Of a stretch of 64,000 nt of DNA, positions 25,862-35,099 are shown piece after piece. The DNA comes from JAEUMG01 sp046349315 (GTDB lineage: Bacteria > Pseudomonadota > Alphaproteobacteria > Rhizobiales > Aestuariivirgaceae). The position numbers were made by a program, and so were the translations under genes. Where the stretch lies: positions 1 through 64,000 of the forward strand of contig JAXMCQ010000012.1 of the NCBI GenBank assembly GCA_046349315.1, read 5' to 3'. The notes under the pieces were generated by a model. The model was given only the letters and a program-made list of their open reading frames with translations. It was not told the DNA's origin and did no database searches. The stretch's first letter is position 1, and the number at the start of each line of letters is the position of its first letter.

Positions 25862-26992
25862 GTGCAAAACAGCGGTGAGACCGTGGTTGTGGGGCAAAAG
25901 CCCAAGTCCAGGCATTGGGACAACTGGCTCCTCGTCGCAGTGTCCGTCATTGTGACGCTGGTCGTGGTGGAACTGGGCTTTCGGGCGGTAACCGGACAGC
26001 CGGTGCTCAGCCTCAAGAATTTCCGTACCGAGCGGGTGGTCATCAACCGGCTCGGCGATCGCGCCGTTCCCGATCCGGTCCTCGGTTGGATCCTGCGCAC
26101 CAATTATCGCAGCGAAGGCTTCAATACGATCGATTACGGCGTCAGGCGCAATGGCGACGAAAGCACGGTCAGGACCGGTGCGGTGATGGCGGTGGGCGAC
26201 AGCTTCACCGAGGGCTGGGACGAAGTGCATGATGACGGGACATGGCCCGCGCATCTTGAGAAGCTTCTGGGCGAGCCGGTCGTCAACACCGCGATCGGCG
26301 GTTATGGCAGCGACCAGGTGCTGATCAGGGCAGAGCAGATGCTGCCGATCGTCAAGCCCAAGACATTGATCATCGGCCTCAACGAGATCGACATATTTCG
26401 TGCCGGGCACGCACCATTCGGCGCGCCGAAGCCCTATTTCACATTGAAGGATGGGGCGCTCGAATTCCACCCGCCAGAGCCTTTAGAGCGGCGCGATGAT
26501 GCGCATATTCTGAATGCGCTCGGCTACAACTTGCGCAACGCGCTGGGATACTCAGCGATGGCGGATTTTGTCTTAAGCAAGCTTTCCTTCGACTTCTGGT
26601 ATGGCGACCAGAAGCAGATCTACCGGCGCGTTCATAATCTCGAGGTGCCGGTCACTTGCGCATTGCTCAAGCGGGTCAAGGCGCAAGCGGATGCAGCCAA
26701 GATCCGCTCCATCCTGTTCATGCAATATTACGGCTCGCTTTATGTCGAAGAAGACGAGCCGCCGGACAGCACGCAGCTCGTCATGCAATGTGCGCGCGAG
26801 CAGGGTTATGAAGTCGTCGATCAATACCCGTCGCTAAAGGCCCTTGCTGACACTGATGAAAAGGAATTCCGTACCTATTACGGCTTCTATGAGAACGGCG
26901 AGTTCGGCCACATGTCATCCAAGGGCAATGCGCAGGCGGCGCAATTGCTGGCAGCGCATTTGAAGGGAAGCAGTGCGACGGTGGGACAATAG
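25862..26992 (+). CDS. Membrane-anchored SGNH/GDSL-hydrolase-like protein
   Basis: 376 residues, GTG start. A single N-terminal transmembrane helix (about 22-38) is followed by a periplasmic SGNH fold: block I at 112-115 (AVGDSFTEGWD, nucleophile S114), NTAIGGYGSDQVLI as block II, and GLNEIDIF as block III. A C-terminal His appears in EFGHMSSKGNAQAA, in place of the usual Asp-x-x-His. Related proteins act as O-acyl esterases or O-acetyltransferase partners for envelope glycans. It stands alone between an SMR gene and the DUF1501 operon. Two similar proteins lie at 35271 and 37890. Confidence 0.75.
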   Translation: MQNSGETVVVGQKPKSRHWDNWLLVAVSVIVTLVVVELGFRAVTGQPVLSLKNFRTERVVINRLGDRAVPDPVLGWILRTNYRSEGFNTIDYGVRRNGDESTVRTGAVMAVGDSFTEGWDEVHDDGTWPAHLEKLLGEPVVNTAIGGYGSDQVLIRAEQMLPIVKPKTLIIGLNEIDIFRAGHAPFGAPKPYFTLKDGALEFHPPEPLERRDDAHILNALGYNLRNALGYSAMADFVLSKLSFDFWYGDQKQIYRRVHNLEVPVTCALLKRVKAQADAAKIRSILFMQYYGSLYVEEDEPPDSTQLVMQCAREQGYEVVDQYPSLKALADTDEKEFRTYYGFYENGEFGHMSSKGNAQAAQLLAAHLKGSSATVGQ

Positions 26993-27005
26993 GCAAGTAT
27001 CTCGA

Positions 27006-27043
27006 CCCCCACCCTTAGTCCCTCCCCACACGGGGGAGGGAAA
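27006..27043. repeat. Palindromic intergenic repeat, type II, copy E
   Basis: CCCCCACCCTTAGTCCCTCC followed by CCACACGGGGGAGGG, the inverted counterpart of 24412-24450. It sits in the 56-bp gap between convergent genes, where its hairpin could stop transcription from both directions. Confidence 0.7.
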
Positions 27044-27048
27044 TCAGA

Positions 27049-28422
27049 TCAGCTCTCCAAGCCGTAGAGAACCGGCGCAGCAGGACCGCCATTTCCGATG
27101 GTGCGGTAGTGCGCCTTGGGCACGCGAAAGACCCCATAGAGCGTGTTGATCACCGAACCGATGGTCAGATAGTCGGCAATATCGAAGTTTTCCGGAAGAT
27201 CGTTGCGCGGGCGCATAGTAGCAAAATCGAAGGGGCGGCCGATGGTCTTCTCGAGTTCCGGATCGAGCGCCAGATGCGCCTTTGAAACAGCCTCGCCGGC
27301 ATTGTTGAAATCGGTGGCGCCGATAACGAGGCCCGGACGAACGCCCTTGCCGCCGAGGATGATCGAGTTGGCATGCGGATTGTGATTGGTGCCGGTGTCG
27401 TCGACCGGCCGATCGGGCGCGCGCAAGGTGCGGCCGAATTCGCTGGCGATCATGATCGACGTGACATCGAAGAGCGACTGGCGCTCATTGAAAGGTGTGG
27501 TCTCCAGGCCTTTGAGGAGCGATGCGACACGGCCCAGCGCATCGCCGAAAAGCTTGGGCTGGTCCTTGGCAAGATTGGCGGCGTGAACGTCGAACTGCTC
27601 GGGCAGCACATAGATCGCCGAGCGCGACAGTGACAGGCGGAAGCACTGGGCGATCAACGACAGACATTGCTGCTCGGGATCCTGGTTCGGATCGGGCGGA
27701 GTGAGCTTGGCGAGACGGTCATGGACCTCGGGCGCGCGATCAAGCGCGGTGTGCATGAGAGCGGCGGCGGCGGCCATGCGGCCCGCTCCCTGTTCGCTCG
27801 CAGCGATGCGGCCGCGGACGAATGACATCAATTCGTCTTCAGGATGCGGCGGCGCGATGCGGCGCAGATAATCCGACAGGCCGCCGATCGAACCGACGCG
27901 CAAGGGAATGACGCCCGAATGATTGCGGAGGCTGCTCTGCACCGGATCGGTGGGGAGGACGGCATCGAGCGACTTCGGCTCGCGGCCGGTTTCGGCGAGG
28001 TTCAGATGCGGAACGAAGGAATCGCCGCCGAAGGGATCACCGGTGAAAAGGAAGTTCATGTTCTGCAGATGGCCGTCGAAGCTCTGCGCCATGTGCACGC
28101 CGTTGATCACGCTGAAGCGATCGCGGAAGCGGGCGAGCGGCTTGACGAGTTCGGAGGCGAAGGTGCGTGCGCCGTTGGCACCCGACCAGGCATCGGGATC
28201 CTTGCCGAGATAATTCTGGATGCGGCCCGCGGCAGTCATCGAAAGGGGGCGGGCATCGAACATGTAGGACGGATCAGCGCCGCCATTCATGACGATCAGC
28301 AAGAAGAAATGCGGTTCCGGCACGGGTTCGGCGGCCTCAAGCACGGTTGCGCCGGGAAAAACCAAGGTTCCGGCCCCTGCGAGGCCAAGGGTCAGGAAGC
28401 GACGGCGAGAGGATATGATCAT
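27049..28422 (-). CDS. DUF1501-family exported protein
   Basis: A 457-residue DUF1501 protein (alkaline phosphatase/sulfatase-like fold). The ATG at 28422 is chosen; a GTG at 28431 is the alternative. A twin-arginine signal is clear (SSRRRFLTLGLAGAGTLVFPG). Typical segments: FFLLIVMNGGADPSYMFD, FSVINGVHMAQSFDGHLQNMNF, and SIMIASEFGRTLR followed by GTNHNPHANSIILGG near the C-terminus. It is last in a three-gene minus-strand operon with a small exported protein and a cytochrome-like protein. DUF1501 proteins are usually paired with DUF1800 or cytochrome-domain proteins; enzymatic activity is not established. Confidence 0.88.
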   Translation of the reverse strand: MIISSRRRFLTLGLAGAGTLVFPGATVLEAAEPVPEPHFFLLIVMNGGADPSYMFDARPLSMTAAGRIQNYLGKDPDAWSGANGARTFASELVKPLARFRDRFSVINGVHMAQSFDGHLQNMNFLFTGDPFGGDSFVPHLNLAETGREPKSLDAVLPTDPVQSSLRNHSGVIPLRVGSIGGLSDYLRRIAPPHPEDELMSFVRGRIAASEQGAGRMAAAAALMHTALDRAPEVHDRLAKLTPPDPNQDPEQQCLSLIAQCFRLSLSRSAIYVLPEQFDVHAANLAKDQPKLFGDALGRVASLLKGLETTPFNERQSLFDVTSIMIASEFGRTLRAPDRPVDDTGTNHNPHANSIILGGKGVRPGLVIGATDFNNAGEAVSKAHLALDPELEKTIGRPFDFATMRPRNDLPENFDIADYLTIGSVINTLYGVFRVPKAHYRTIGNGGPAAPVLYGLES

Positions 28423-28432
28423 CGCGGTCACC

Positions 28433-29005
28433 TCACTTGGAAATGAGAAAGTAAGGGTTCATGGTGATCGCCAATGTCATGGCGGCGACCGCTTCGGTGG
28501 CCGGACGGTCGCGGTAAGACGAGGCGAGGAAGAAGTCGCGCCAGGCGACATATTCTTCCTTTGGCGCTTCATAGCCCATGAGGGCAAGCCAGAAGGCGCT
28601 CATCACTGCATCCGTCTTGGCAGCAGGCTTCGGCCAGGCGCAGATGTCCTCAAGCGTGTCGGCGAAATTGTCATTGAGCTCAAGCGTCGGCTCGCGGCAG
28701 GACTTGCCCATGGCTTCGGCAAAACCAGAAAGGCTTGCATGCATGATCACCATGTTGACGGGGTTCGGCGTGCCGTTGGTGAAGTGATGCACGGCGCCGA
28801 AATCGGCCCAGGTTCCAGCCAGTTCATCCAAGCCATCGGCCGGCATGAAACGATCGAGCTCAAATGGCTCTTCGCGCGTCGCGATGCGGGCGGAGAGTTC
28901 CTGCGAGATCTCAGCCATGCCTTTCAATTGCGGGGCATCGTCTGCAGCGCGGGCACTCGTAGCGCCAAGCGCCAGGGCAATGACGGCAAATGCCAGGGAC
29001 TTCAT
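28433..29005 (-). CDS. Exported protein of unknown function in the DUF1501 module
   Basis: 190 residues, not recognised. The ATG at 29005 overlaps the upstream stop by four bases (ATGA), which fixes the start. The N-terminus MKSLAFAVIALALGATSARA is a Sec signal peptide with an AxA site. The mature part is mostly helical and acidic, with two cysteines (GKSCREP and DICAWP) that might pair, a conserved-looking AVHHFTNGTPNPVNMVIMHA segment, and the tail ITMNPYFLISK. Tight coupling on both sides indicates it works with the cytochrome-like protein and the DUF1501 protein. Confidence 0.75.
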   Translation of the reverse strand: MKSLAFAVIALALGATSARAADDAPQLKGMAEISQELSARIATREEPFELDRFMPADGLDELAGTWADFGAVHHFTNGTPNPVNMVIMHASLSGFAEAMGKSCREPTLELNDNFADTLEDICAWPKPAAKTDAVMSAFWLALMGYEAPKEEYVAWRDFFLASSYRDRPATEAVAAMTLAITMNPYFLISK

Positions 29006-30942
29006 GGCGTCACCCCGCCGGCGTTGAGCCGGTTCAATTCCTGCTGCGCCCACAAGAAGAGTTCCTGACGCTCCGGACTCGCCATGAGCTTGTTCTTGGG
29101 CATGCGCTTCTTCGGATCGCTCGACGAAATCCGATCGACGAATTGCGCGAGCGTCTCCTTCGCGGAGACCTGCGCGAATGTGTCATCGAGATGGGGAAAG
29201 GTCTTGCTCTTACCGTCCGGCGCATCGACCCAAGCGCTCAAGTTGAGATTGCCGTCGCCGGAATAGGCGCTGTCGTGGCACTGGGTACAATTCTTCTGCA
29301 GGATATAGGCGACGCGGCAGGGCGGTCTGTCGCCAGATTGCGTACCCTCGGCATGGTCGTAGCATTTTTGAGGGTCGCGATTGCGCTCGCGATAGGCATT
29401 GCTCTTGAGGACGCGTATCATGGCGTTCTTCATCGCCGATGATGAATTAACCCGCGCTTCGGCAGTAAACTTCCGCGTCAGTTCGTCGAGATAGGCGCCA
29501 TCGACGGTCTGATCATCGCCGACCATGTAGTCAACGAGGCGCTTCATCAGGCAGCGCTTGGCTTCCGGCGCGTTGCGGATGATGTGCGAAAGGTCGCCGA
29601 CATTCTCGCCATAGTCGTTGCGGTCGGTCCAGCGCGGCGAACGGATATAGCCGATATTCCAATTGCGCTCGGAACCTTTGGGGGCGCGCCAAAAGGAGGC
29701 ATATTTCTTCCGGTCGGCATTGGCCAAATCATCGAAGATGATATCGGGAAGCTGTGCGGCGTCGGAGAAGAGCGCGCCATAATTGCGAAAGAAACCCGCC
29801 ATCGGGTCGAGCTTGTAGTGGCAGGCATAGCAGGACGTATCCGAGCCGTGGGCGCCGGAGGCGTGTTCCTTCGGATCCTCGACGCCGACCGGTGTCAGGT
29901 CATCGCAGAGATAGCGGTTCAATACATAGGCCGCACGCTTCCTGTTGTAGTTGGTCGAGGAATTGGCGAGCGCGATCCCCTGTTCATAACCGAAGGCAAT
30001 CCATGTCTTGGTGTAGGGGAAGGTCTTCAGATCGAAGGGACGGAAGTCGGCCAGGCTTTGCGGCTGATATCGGGAAGGCTCGAAACTCTCGACTTCCTTC
30101 ATCGCTCGTTTGAACTGGGTGTAGGCACGATCGAGGGCGGCTTCGATGCGCATCGTGTCGATTGGCGGCTCGGAGTCGTCCGAACATTCGGAATCGGCAA
30201 TTGCGGAGAGGGACTCCAGTGGATCGAGCAACACGCGGCCGCGCGAAAGCGCGAAGATTTCCGGATCATTGAAGGAGCGATAGAAGCGATCGGTGAAATC
30301 CTCGGCACGAGAGAGCAGCTCATTGAGCTCTTTGCAGACGCCGCGGGGATCGGACTTCGCCTTTTTCTTGCCATTGGCGATGAGAGTCTCAAAGGCCGCG
30401 CGCACTTCCGCAATCGCCTTGGCGCGCATCTGCGGCGGCGAAAGACCTTTATCTTCCGGCTCCGGGTCTTCCTCAGGATCTTCCATCGACAAAGGCGCCA
30501 TGAAGAAGGGCCCTTGCAGATCGAAGAGCGTGAGATAGTCGCCGCCCGACATCATCGCCTTTGCGGCGCTGACCGCATTGGGAAAGTCGAAGGCATTGTC
30601 GACATAGGTGCCATCGATCTTCACGCTGTCGATCTTGAAGCCTAAAAAATACATGTTGAAGTCGAGCATGGCGTCGCCGAAGCGCGGATCGGCCATGAAT
30701 TGGCGGGCGACTTCTTCCTCGCTCAGCTTCTGAAGAGCCGCGACATCGTCATCGGGGCCGAGGCCATCACCATCGCGCAGGAGGCGCGCGGTCCTGTCGA
30801 GCCACCACAGGGATTCCCAGTTTTCGGATTTCGCGTCCTCCGCCCGGGCGGCCGACAGCGTGAGGATGAATGCAAGCACGACCAAGCAAGCGCATATGGG
30901 CGCGCCCGGATAGCGGGATGTCCGATCGCCGTCGCGTATCAC
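29002..30942 (-). CDS. Exported two-haem cytochrome-like protein (DUF1592/DUF1588-like)
   Basis: 646 residues, GTG start with AAGG upstream. The N-terminus has a signal peptide (LVVLAFILTLSAARAED). Two c-type haem motifs are visible: CYACH at 371-375 (followed by YKLDPMAGFFRNYG, like DUF1588) and CTQCH at 552-556. The N-terminal part (SEEEVARQFMADPRFGDAML) resembles DUF1592, and the segment CLMKRLVDYMVGDDQTVD before the second haem resembles DUF1585. Such domain sets are common in planctomycetes and myxobacteria. It is first gene of the exported three-gene operon. Electron-transfer or surface-metabolism roles are plausible; the reaction is unknown. Confidence 0.8.
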   Translation of the reverse strand: MIRDGDRTSRYPGAPICACLVVLAFILTLSAARAEDAKSENWESLWWLDRTARLLRDGDGLGPDDDVAALQKLSEEEVARQFMADPRFGDAMLDFNMYFLGFKIDSVKIDGTYVDNAFDFPNAVSAAKAMMSGGDYLTLFDLQGPFFMAPLSMEDPEEDPEPEDKGLSPPQMRAKAIAEVRAAFETLIANGKKKAKSDPRGVCKELNELLSRAEDFTDRFYRSFNDPEIFALSRGRVLLDPLESLSAIADSECSDDSEPPIDTMRIEAALDRAYTQFKRAMKEVESFEPSRYQPQSLADFRPFDLKTFPYTKTWIAFGYEQGIALANSSTNYNRKRAAYVLNRYLCDDLTPVGVEDPKEHASGAHGSDTSCYACHYKLDPMAGFFRNYGALFSDAAQLPDIIFDDLANADRKKYASFWRAPKGSERNWNIGYIRSPRWTDRNDYGENVGDLSHIIRNAPEAKRCLMKRLVDYMVGDDQTVDGAYLDELTRKFTAEARVNSSSAMKNAMIRVLKSNAYRERNRDPQKCYDHAEGTQSGDRPPCRVAYILQKNCTQCHDSAYSGDGNLNLSAWVDAPDGKSKTFPHLDDTFAQVSAKETLAQFVDRISSSDPKKRMPKNKLMASPERQELFLWAQQELNRLNAGGVTP

Positions 30943-31051
30943 GCCTTGCCCTTTTGCAGCGACACCAAAATCGGTTCAGGCGGCCCCCGTACCACCTGAA
31001 ACGAGGGTAGACGCTCAGGTTGAAGACGGCAAGACGTTGATCAGACTAGGC

Positions 31052-31393
31052 TTATTCGCCGCATTTTTGCTCGATCCGGTCGAAGGCGGCATCGAGCTTG
31101 GCAGCTTCAGCGGATGAGGGATCGAGATCCTCTCCGATCGACCAGGCGCTCGCGTAATCTGGCCCGAGGCTTGTCAAATACTCTTCCATCTTGACTTCAA
31201 GCTCCTCGCTCTTGACGTCGTCGCCTTCGCCCAATGACGACATTTCCTTAACGATCGCGCAGAAAGGCTCGAGTTTGACCGGGTCGGCCTCGAGCGCGTC
31301 GAGAGCGCGAATGGCAGCATCGGTCTTCTCATCGGCAAAGGCAGGCGTTGCAATTGCAAGGGCGAAGGCGATGAGCGGGAAAAACAGTTTCAC
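31052..31393 (-). CDS. Small periplasmic protein of unknown function
   Basis: 113 residues with a GTG start and GAGGT eight bases upstream. A signal peptide (MKLFFPLIAFALAIATPAFA) precedes an acidic helical mature part with two cysteines (EPFCAIVKEM and the C-terminal EQKCGE) that could form a disulfide. No family recognised. It starts 4 bp after the upstream glycosyltransferase-like gene stops and is probably last in that minus-strand operon. Confidence 0.7.
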   Translation of the reverse strand: MKLFFPLIAFALAIATPAFADEKTDAAIRALDALEADPVKLEPFCAIVKEMSSLGEGDDVKSEELEVKMEEYLTSLGPDYASAWSIGEDLDPSSAEAAKLDAAFDRIEQKCGE

Positions 31394-31397
31394 GAGA

Positions 31398-32762
31398 CTA
31401 CCTCACATCAGATTGGGGTTGCGCACCCAAGGCGGCTTTCCGGCCTGGCAGCAGGCCATGCAAAAGCGACAGAAGGATGAGCGATCCGAAGAGCATGTAG
31501 GATTGCAGGAAATTGAGTGCCGTTGGGGCAAGGAGTCGCGCGGCGGCAATGAAGGAGGCAACGAGCAGGTAGCTCAAGGCGAGCCACAAAAGGCGTGGCC
31601 GACTGGCCGCGAGAGCCGGAAAGGCGATGGCGTAGATGGGCAGCAATAGGCCGTAATGATGTTCCCAGGCGATCGGCGCGGCGATCGTGACGCTGACCGC
31701 CATCAGACAGAGCGAGATCGGCCGCTGGGAATCGTCGCTGCGCCGCCACAATGCGGAAATCAGGATCGCCGCTGATGCGACAAGCGCCGGCCAATAGACC
31801 CACCCGTTGTAAGGCGGAAAGCCGCCAGTCCCATAATCGGCATTCGGATAAAGTTCCGGAAATGAACGCCCGATGAACCGATTGAGAAGACCGTTCACCG
31901 ACTGGTTGGGATAATAGGATTCACCCCGCTCCGACATGAAGGAGACGACCGAGAGGTAGTCCAAATGGTTGGCAAAGCCGAAAGTCCAGATCGAAATTGC
32001 CAGGCCAATGGCGGCGGCAATGAGAAGCGCTGTCGCGAAACGCCATTCGTGGTTTCTCATGCCCCAGAGCGCGATGAGCCCGTAATGGGGCTTGAGGAGA
32101 CTCAATAAGCCGACCAGCGCGCCGGACGCTATCCGCCATTCAAGGGCGAACAGGAGAAGCGCTGCGGCGAAGGCCGTGTTGATCCATAATTGAACCTGGC
32201 CGAGGGTGAAGCCCTTGACGAAGGGATAAAAGGTGAGCGTCAGAATCGCGACGATCATAATGCGCGGGATGCGCAGTTGCCGCCAATCCTCGCTGCCATG
32301 ATTGCGCTTGAGCATGATTTCCAAAAGCGCAGCGCAGCAGCCGATCATCAGCAGGATGAAACCCCAGCCGACGAGGTCGTTTACCGCTGGCCACATCGCG
32401 GGCGTCATATCATCCGAGATGCGGACGCGGTCGGGCCCCGCAAGCAGCATAGCGACAAGGGTAAAGAGGGCCGAGGGCGGGTATTGGAATTTGATACCGC
32501 CTTCGAAGAATAGCGCGGAGTAGAGAGGTTTCGGCCCAGGCTCGGCCAGATATTCGAGCGCCAGCGCCATCGGCCCCCAGGAATCATCACCGCTGCGGGC
32601 CCGCAGCATATCGAAGGTGTGATTGAGCGCGGTCTCCTGATAGCCCATCGGCGACAAGAGCCAGAGAAGACCATTGACGATAACGACCGACAGAAAGCAG
32701 AAGCCCGCGAGCATGATCGTGACGCGTTGCGGCGTCACCGGCAGATTTGGGCTCGGGCTCAT
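31398..32762 (-). CDS. GT87-family (DUF2029) polytopic glycosyltransferase
   Basis: A 454-residue integral membrane protein with about ten hydrophobic helices. The ATG at 32762 overlaps the stop of the upstream gene (ATGA), which is why a longer in-frame start was not used. GT87 signatures: an early periplasmic loop with FFEGGIKFQYPPSALF, LLSLLKPHYGLIALWG, and the loop SYYPNQSVNGLLNRFIG. GT87 enzymes (mannosyl- or arabinosyl-type GT-C transferases) use polyprenyl-phosphate sugars on the periplasmic side. Acceptor unknown. Confidence 0.82.
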   Translation of the reverse strand: MSPSPNLPVTPQRVTIMLAGFCFLSVVIVNGLLWLLSPMGYQETALNHTFDMLRARSGDDSWGPMALALEYLAEPGPKPLYSALFFEGGIKFQYPPSALFTLVAMLLAGPDRVRISDDMTPAMWPAVNDLVGWGFILLMIGCCAALLEIMLKRNHGSEDWRQLRIPRIMIVAILTLTFYPFVKGFTLGQVQLWINTAFAAALLLFALEWRIASGALVGLLSLLKPHYGLIALWGMRNHEWRFATALLIAAAIGLAISIWTFGFANHLDYLSVVSFMSERGESYYPNQSVNGLLNRFIGRSFPELYPNADYGTGGFPPYNGWVYWPALVASAAILISALWRRSDDSQRPISLCLMAVSVTIAAPIAWEHHYGLLLPIYAIAFPALAASRPRLLWLALSYLLVASFIAAARLLAPTALNFLQSYMLFGSLILLSLLHGLLPGRKAALGAQPQSDVR

Positions 32763-34015
32763 GCCGGGCGATCCCGCGCGATCGGAAGGTAATAGAGACC
32801 GCGCATCAGGCCTACGAGCATCAACAAGCCGCCGAAAAGCCAGGCCGAGAGGATCGTGCGCGAAGCGAGGGTGAGCACCCAGTCGGGTTCCAAAGGCATC
32901 AGCACTATTGGCAATGCGGTGAGCACGAAACCGAGCCACATCAGCCATCGCGTTATGCCATCATCCGGCAATGGCAGGCGCTTGCCGAGATAGAGTCCGA
33001 TCGGCAGAAGCGCAAAAAGATAATAATGCGACCAGGAGACGGGGCTGACGACGATCGCGAGCAGAAGGATTGTGCAGTATTCGAGATAGTCGCGACTGGT
33101 GAGGGTGCCGGAGCGCAACTCAGCTTCGGGTTGACGGCGGGCGCGGCGCATTAGCCAAATGATCGCGCCGAAAAGAACAATGAAGATCAGCCATCGGGCA
33201 ACGCGATGGGCCCCGGTCGGCTCGCGCGCCGTCCAATCGAAAAGCGCCTCCGGGCCGGTCGAAAGGCGCATCAGGAAAGCGTCGATCGACTGCACATTGA
33301 AGGCAGGGATGACGCGACCAACATAGGCGAGAACATTGCCGTCAAACCAGGCGATATTCACTTGAAGTCCATGCACGGCAAGCGATAGCGCGAAGGCTGC
33401 CGCCAGCATGCTGACGCCCCCGGCTACGATGCGCCAATTGCCGCGCAAGAGGAAATAGACTCCGAAGAGCAGGAAGGGAATTTTGATCAGGGCAGCGAGG
33501 CCAAGGATGAGGCCGGTGGAAAAGTGCAAACCACCGCGCCAGGTCGTCAAAGCGAGGACGAGCAGGAAGAGGACGATGTGTGTTGAATTCCCCTCGCGCA
33601 GGCTGTTGACCATCGGGCCATCGACGAGAAAGAGAAAGGCAAGAACGGGCGCGATGTGCGTCGCGGGATCGGCCATGCGCGCGAGCAGCCACCACGCCGC
33701 GATCACGCTCGCAATGCCAATTGCGCAGAAGGCCCAACCCGCGCCGGCATAGCCGAAGGCAAGAAGCGGAACGAAAGACCAGACGAGGATCGGCATGTTG
33801 ACGAAGCCGCCAACGCCGACCTCAAGATGCTGGAAGGCATCGCGTGGGCCGAGCTCCCAAACACGCTGCGCTGCCGGAAAATAGGCCTTGTAGAAATCGC
33901 CGAAAAGATAAGGCGGCTCGGAATATGCCCAAAGGATGAGATGGAGGGCGAGGCCAAGAAGGATCAGGAGTGCGAAGATCAGCATGCGGTGCCTGCCATT
34001 GGCGAGCGTCATCAT
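32759..34015 (-). CDS. GT87-family (DUF2029) polytopic glycosyltransferase
   Basis: A 418-residue membrane protein with about ten helices, paralogous in design to the downstream gene. The start at 34015 is chosen because an upstream in-frame extension would overlap the UbiA-family gene. Visible features: YLFGDFYKAYFPAAQRVWELG in the first periplasmic loop, LAALIKIPFLLFGVYFL, a NVQSIDAFLMRLSTG loop equivalent to the QS-NGLLNR motif of GT87, and the late PVSWSHYYLFALLPIGLYLG. It lies between a polyprenyl-phosphate phosphoribosyltransferase and a second GT87, so it probably uses a polyprenyl-phosphate pentose or hexose donor. Confidence 0.82.
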   Translation of the reverse strand: MMTLANGRHRMLIFALLILLGLALHLILWAYSEPPYLFGDFYKAYFPAAQRVWELGPRDAFQHLEVGVGGFVNMPILVWSFVPLLAFGYAGAGWAFCAIGIASVIAAWWLLARMADPATHIAPVLAFLFLVDGPMVNSLREGNSTHIVLFLLVLALTTWRGGLHFSTGLILGLAALIKIPFLLFGVYFLLRGNWRIVAGGVSMLAAAFALSLAVHGLQVNIAWFDGNVLAYVGRVIPAFNVQSIDAFLMRLSTGPEALFDWTAREPTGAHRVARWLIFIVLFGAIIWLMRRARRQPEAELRSGTLTSRDYLEYCTILLLAIVVSPVSWSHYYLFALLPIGLYLGKRLPLPDDGITRWLMWLGFVLTALPIVLMPLEPDWVLTLASRTILSAWLFGGLLMLVGLMRGLYYLPIARDRPA

Positions 34016-34028
34016 CCGCGCTCCGATC

Positions 34029-34937
34029 CTAGAACCGCCAGGCAATGAAAAAGACGACGACCATGGCGAGGCCGAGTGCGAGGCTCGCCTTGTCGCCGAT
34101 CGCAAACCGAATGGGGTCCTCATCGAGAACCTGCCGGCCAGCCAACAGCCAGATGCGGCCGAGCCACAAAAACAGGATGACGGGCAGAAGCCATAGCCAT
34201 ACGGGGCTCTGGTAGAAGGTTGCCGCGAAAGCCTCCTCGATGAGGTAAAGAATCATGATGAGCACGGCGCCGGCGGTGGTCGAAACGCCAAGTGCCAGGA
34301 GAAGGGGCGTATCGCGCGCGAGATAGCCTCGGCCGTCAATTTCGTGCTTGCCGTCCTCGCCATTGCGGGCCGCTTCCGTATAACGCTTGGCGAGCGACAG
34401 AGACATGAAGACGAACATCGAAAATACCAACAACCACGGTGAGGCTGGCACTGCGGCAACGGCAATACCGAAGACAAGCCGCATGGTGAAAAGCGCAGCC
34501 AGGATCAACACATCCAGAATCGGCAAGCGCTTGAGGCCGAATGAGTAGGCAATGCTCGCCACGGCATAGAGCAAGAGCAGAAAGAATGGCGTACTCCCCA
34601 AATAGGCGGCGAGAAGGAGGCCGCAAGCGCCGATCACCATGCCGGCAAGCGCGGCCAGACGCGCGGGCAATGCGCCGCTGGCAATCGGCCGGTGTCGCTT
34701 TGAATGGTGCTTACGGTCGAAGGAAAGATCCTTGAGGTCGTTCACGAGATAGGCGGCGGATGCGACGAGCCCCCACGCGATGAAGCCCAAGCCACAGGCG
34801 ACCCAGGCCTCGCGGTCGCCGGCCCGGCCCGCAAGGATCAGGGGGATAAAGATGAGCGTGTTCTTCGCCCATTGATGCGGGCGCAGGGACCGGAGAAGTG
34901 CGGCGGCCAGAGACGTGCGATCTGTATCGGCTCCCAC
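34029..34937 (-). CDS. UbiA-family decaprenyl-phosphate phosphoribosyltransferase
   Basis: A 302-residue UbiA-superfamily integral membrane protein. It has an N-terminal LRPHQWAKNTLIFIPL segment and the Asp-rich motif N66-D-x-x-D70-x-x-x-D74 followed by KHHSKRHRPIASGAL, the pattern of phosphoribose-5-phosphate:decaprenyl-phosphate transferases (Rv3806c; NoeC of Azorhizobium). The family transfers phosphoribose from PRPP to polyprenyl phosphate, the first step to lipid-linked ribose or arabinose. GTG start, in an operon with two GT87 genes. The DprE1/DprE2 epimerase pair is not in the window. Specificity to a pentose donor is inferred from the motif. Confidence 0.85.
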   Translation of the reverse strand: MGADTDRTSLAAALLRSLRPHQWAKNTLIFIPLILAGRAGDREAWVACGLGFIAWGLVASAAYLVNDLKDLSFDRKHHSKRHRPIASGALPARLAALAGMVIGACGLLLAAYLGSTPFFLLLLYAVASIAYSFGLKRLPILDVLILAALFTMRLVFGIAVAAVPASPWLLVFSMFVFMSLSLAKRYTEAARNGEDGKHEIDGRGYLARDTPLLLALGVSTTAGAVLIMILYLIEEAFAATFYQSPVWLWLLPVILFLWLGRIWLLAGRQVLDEDPIRFAIGDKASLALGLAMVVVFFIAWRF

Positions 34938-35099
34938 ATCTCCTCCAGTTCTCCGTGCGGGGTGTCGGAAAGTCAGCGCGGGGCGGGTGGGCGAACGGTA
35001 AGCACATGATCACGAATCCGGCAACTGATGATGCTGGACCGGCAGCCCTTGCGCATTGTATGAACAGGCGCGCGGGGGCGTTGGGCTGATGAGGACGCT

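Noticed and set aside
29584..30645. 353-residue plus-strand ORF
   Set aside because: Antisense shadow of the cytochrome-like gene, which has haem motifs and a signal peptide.
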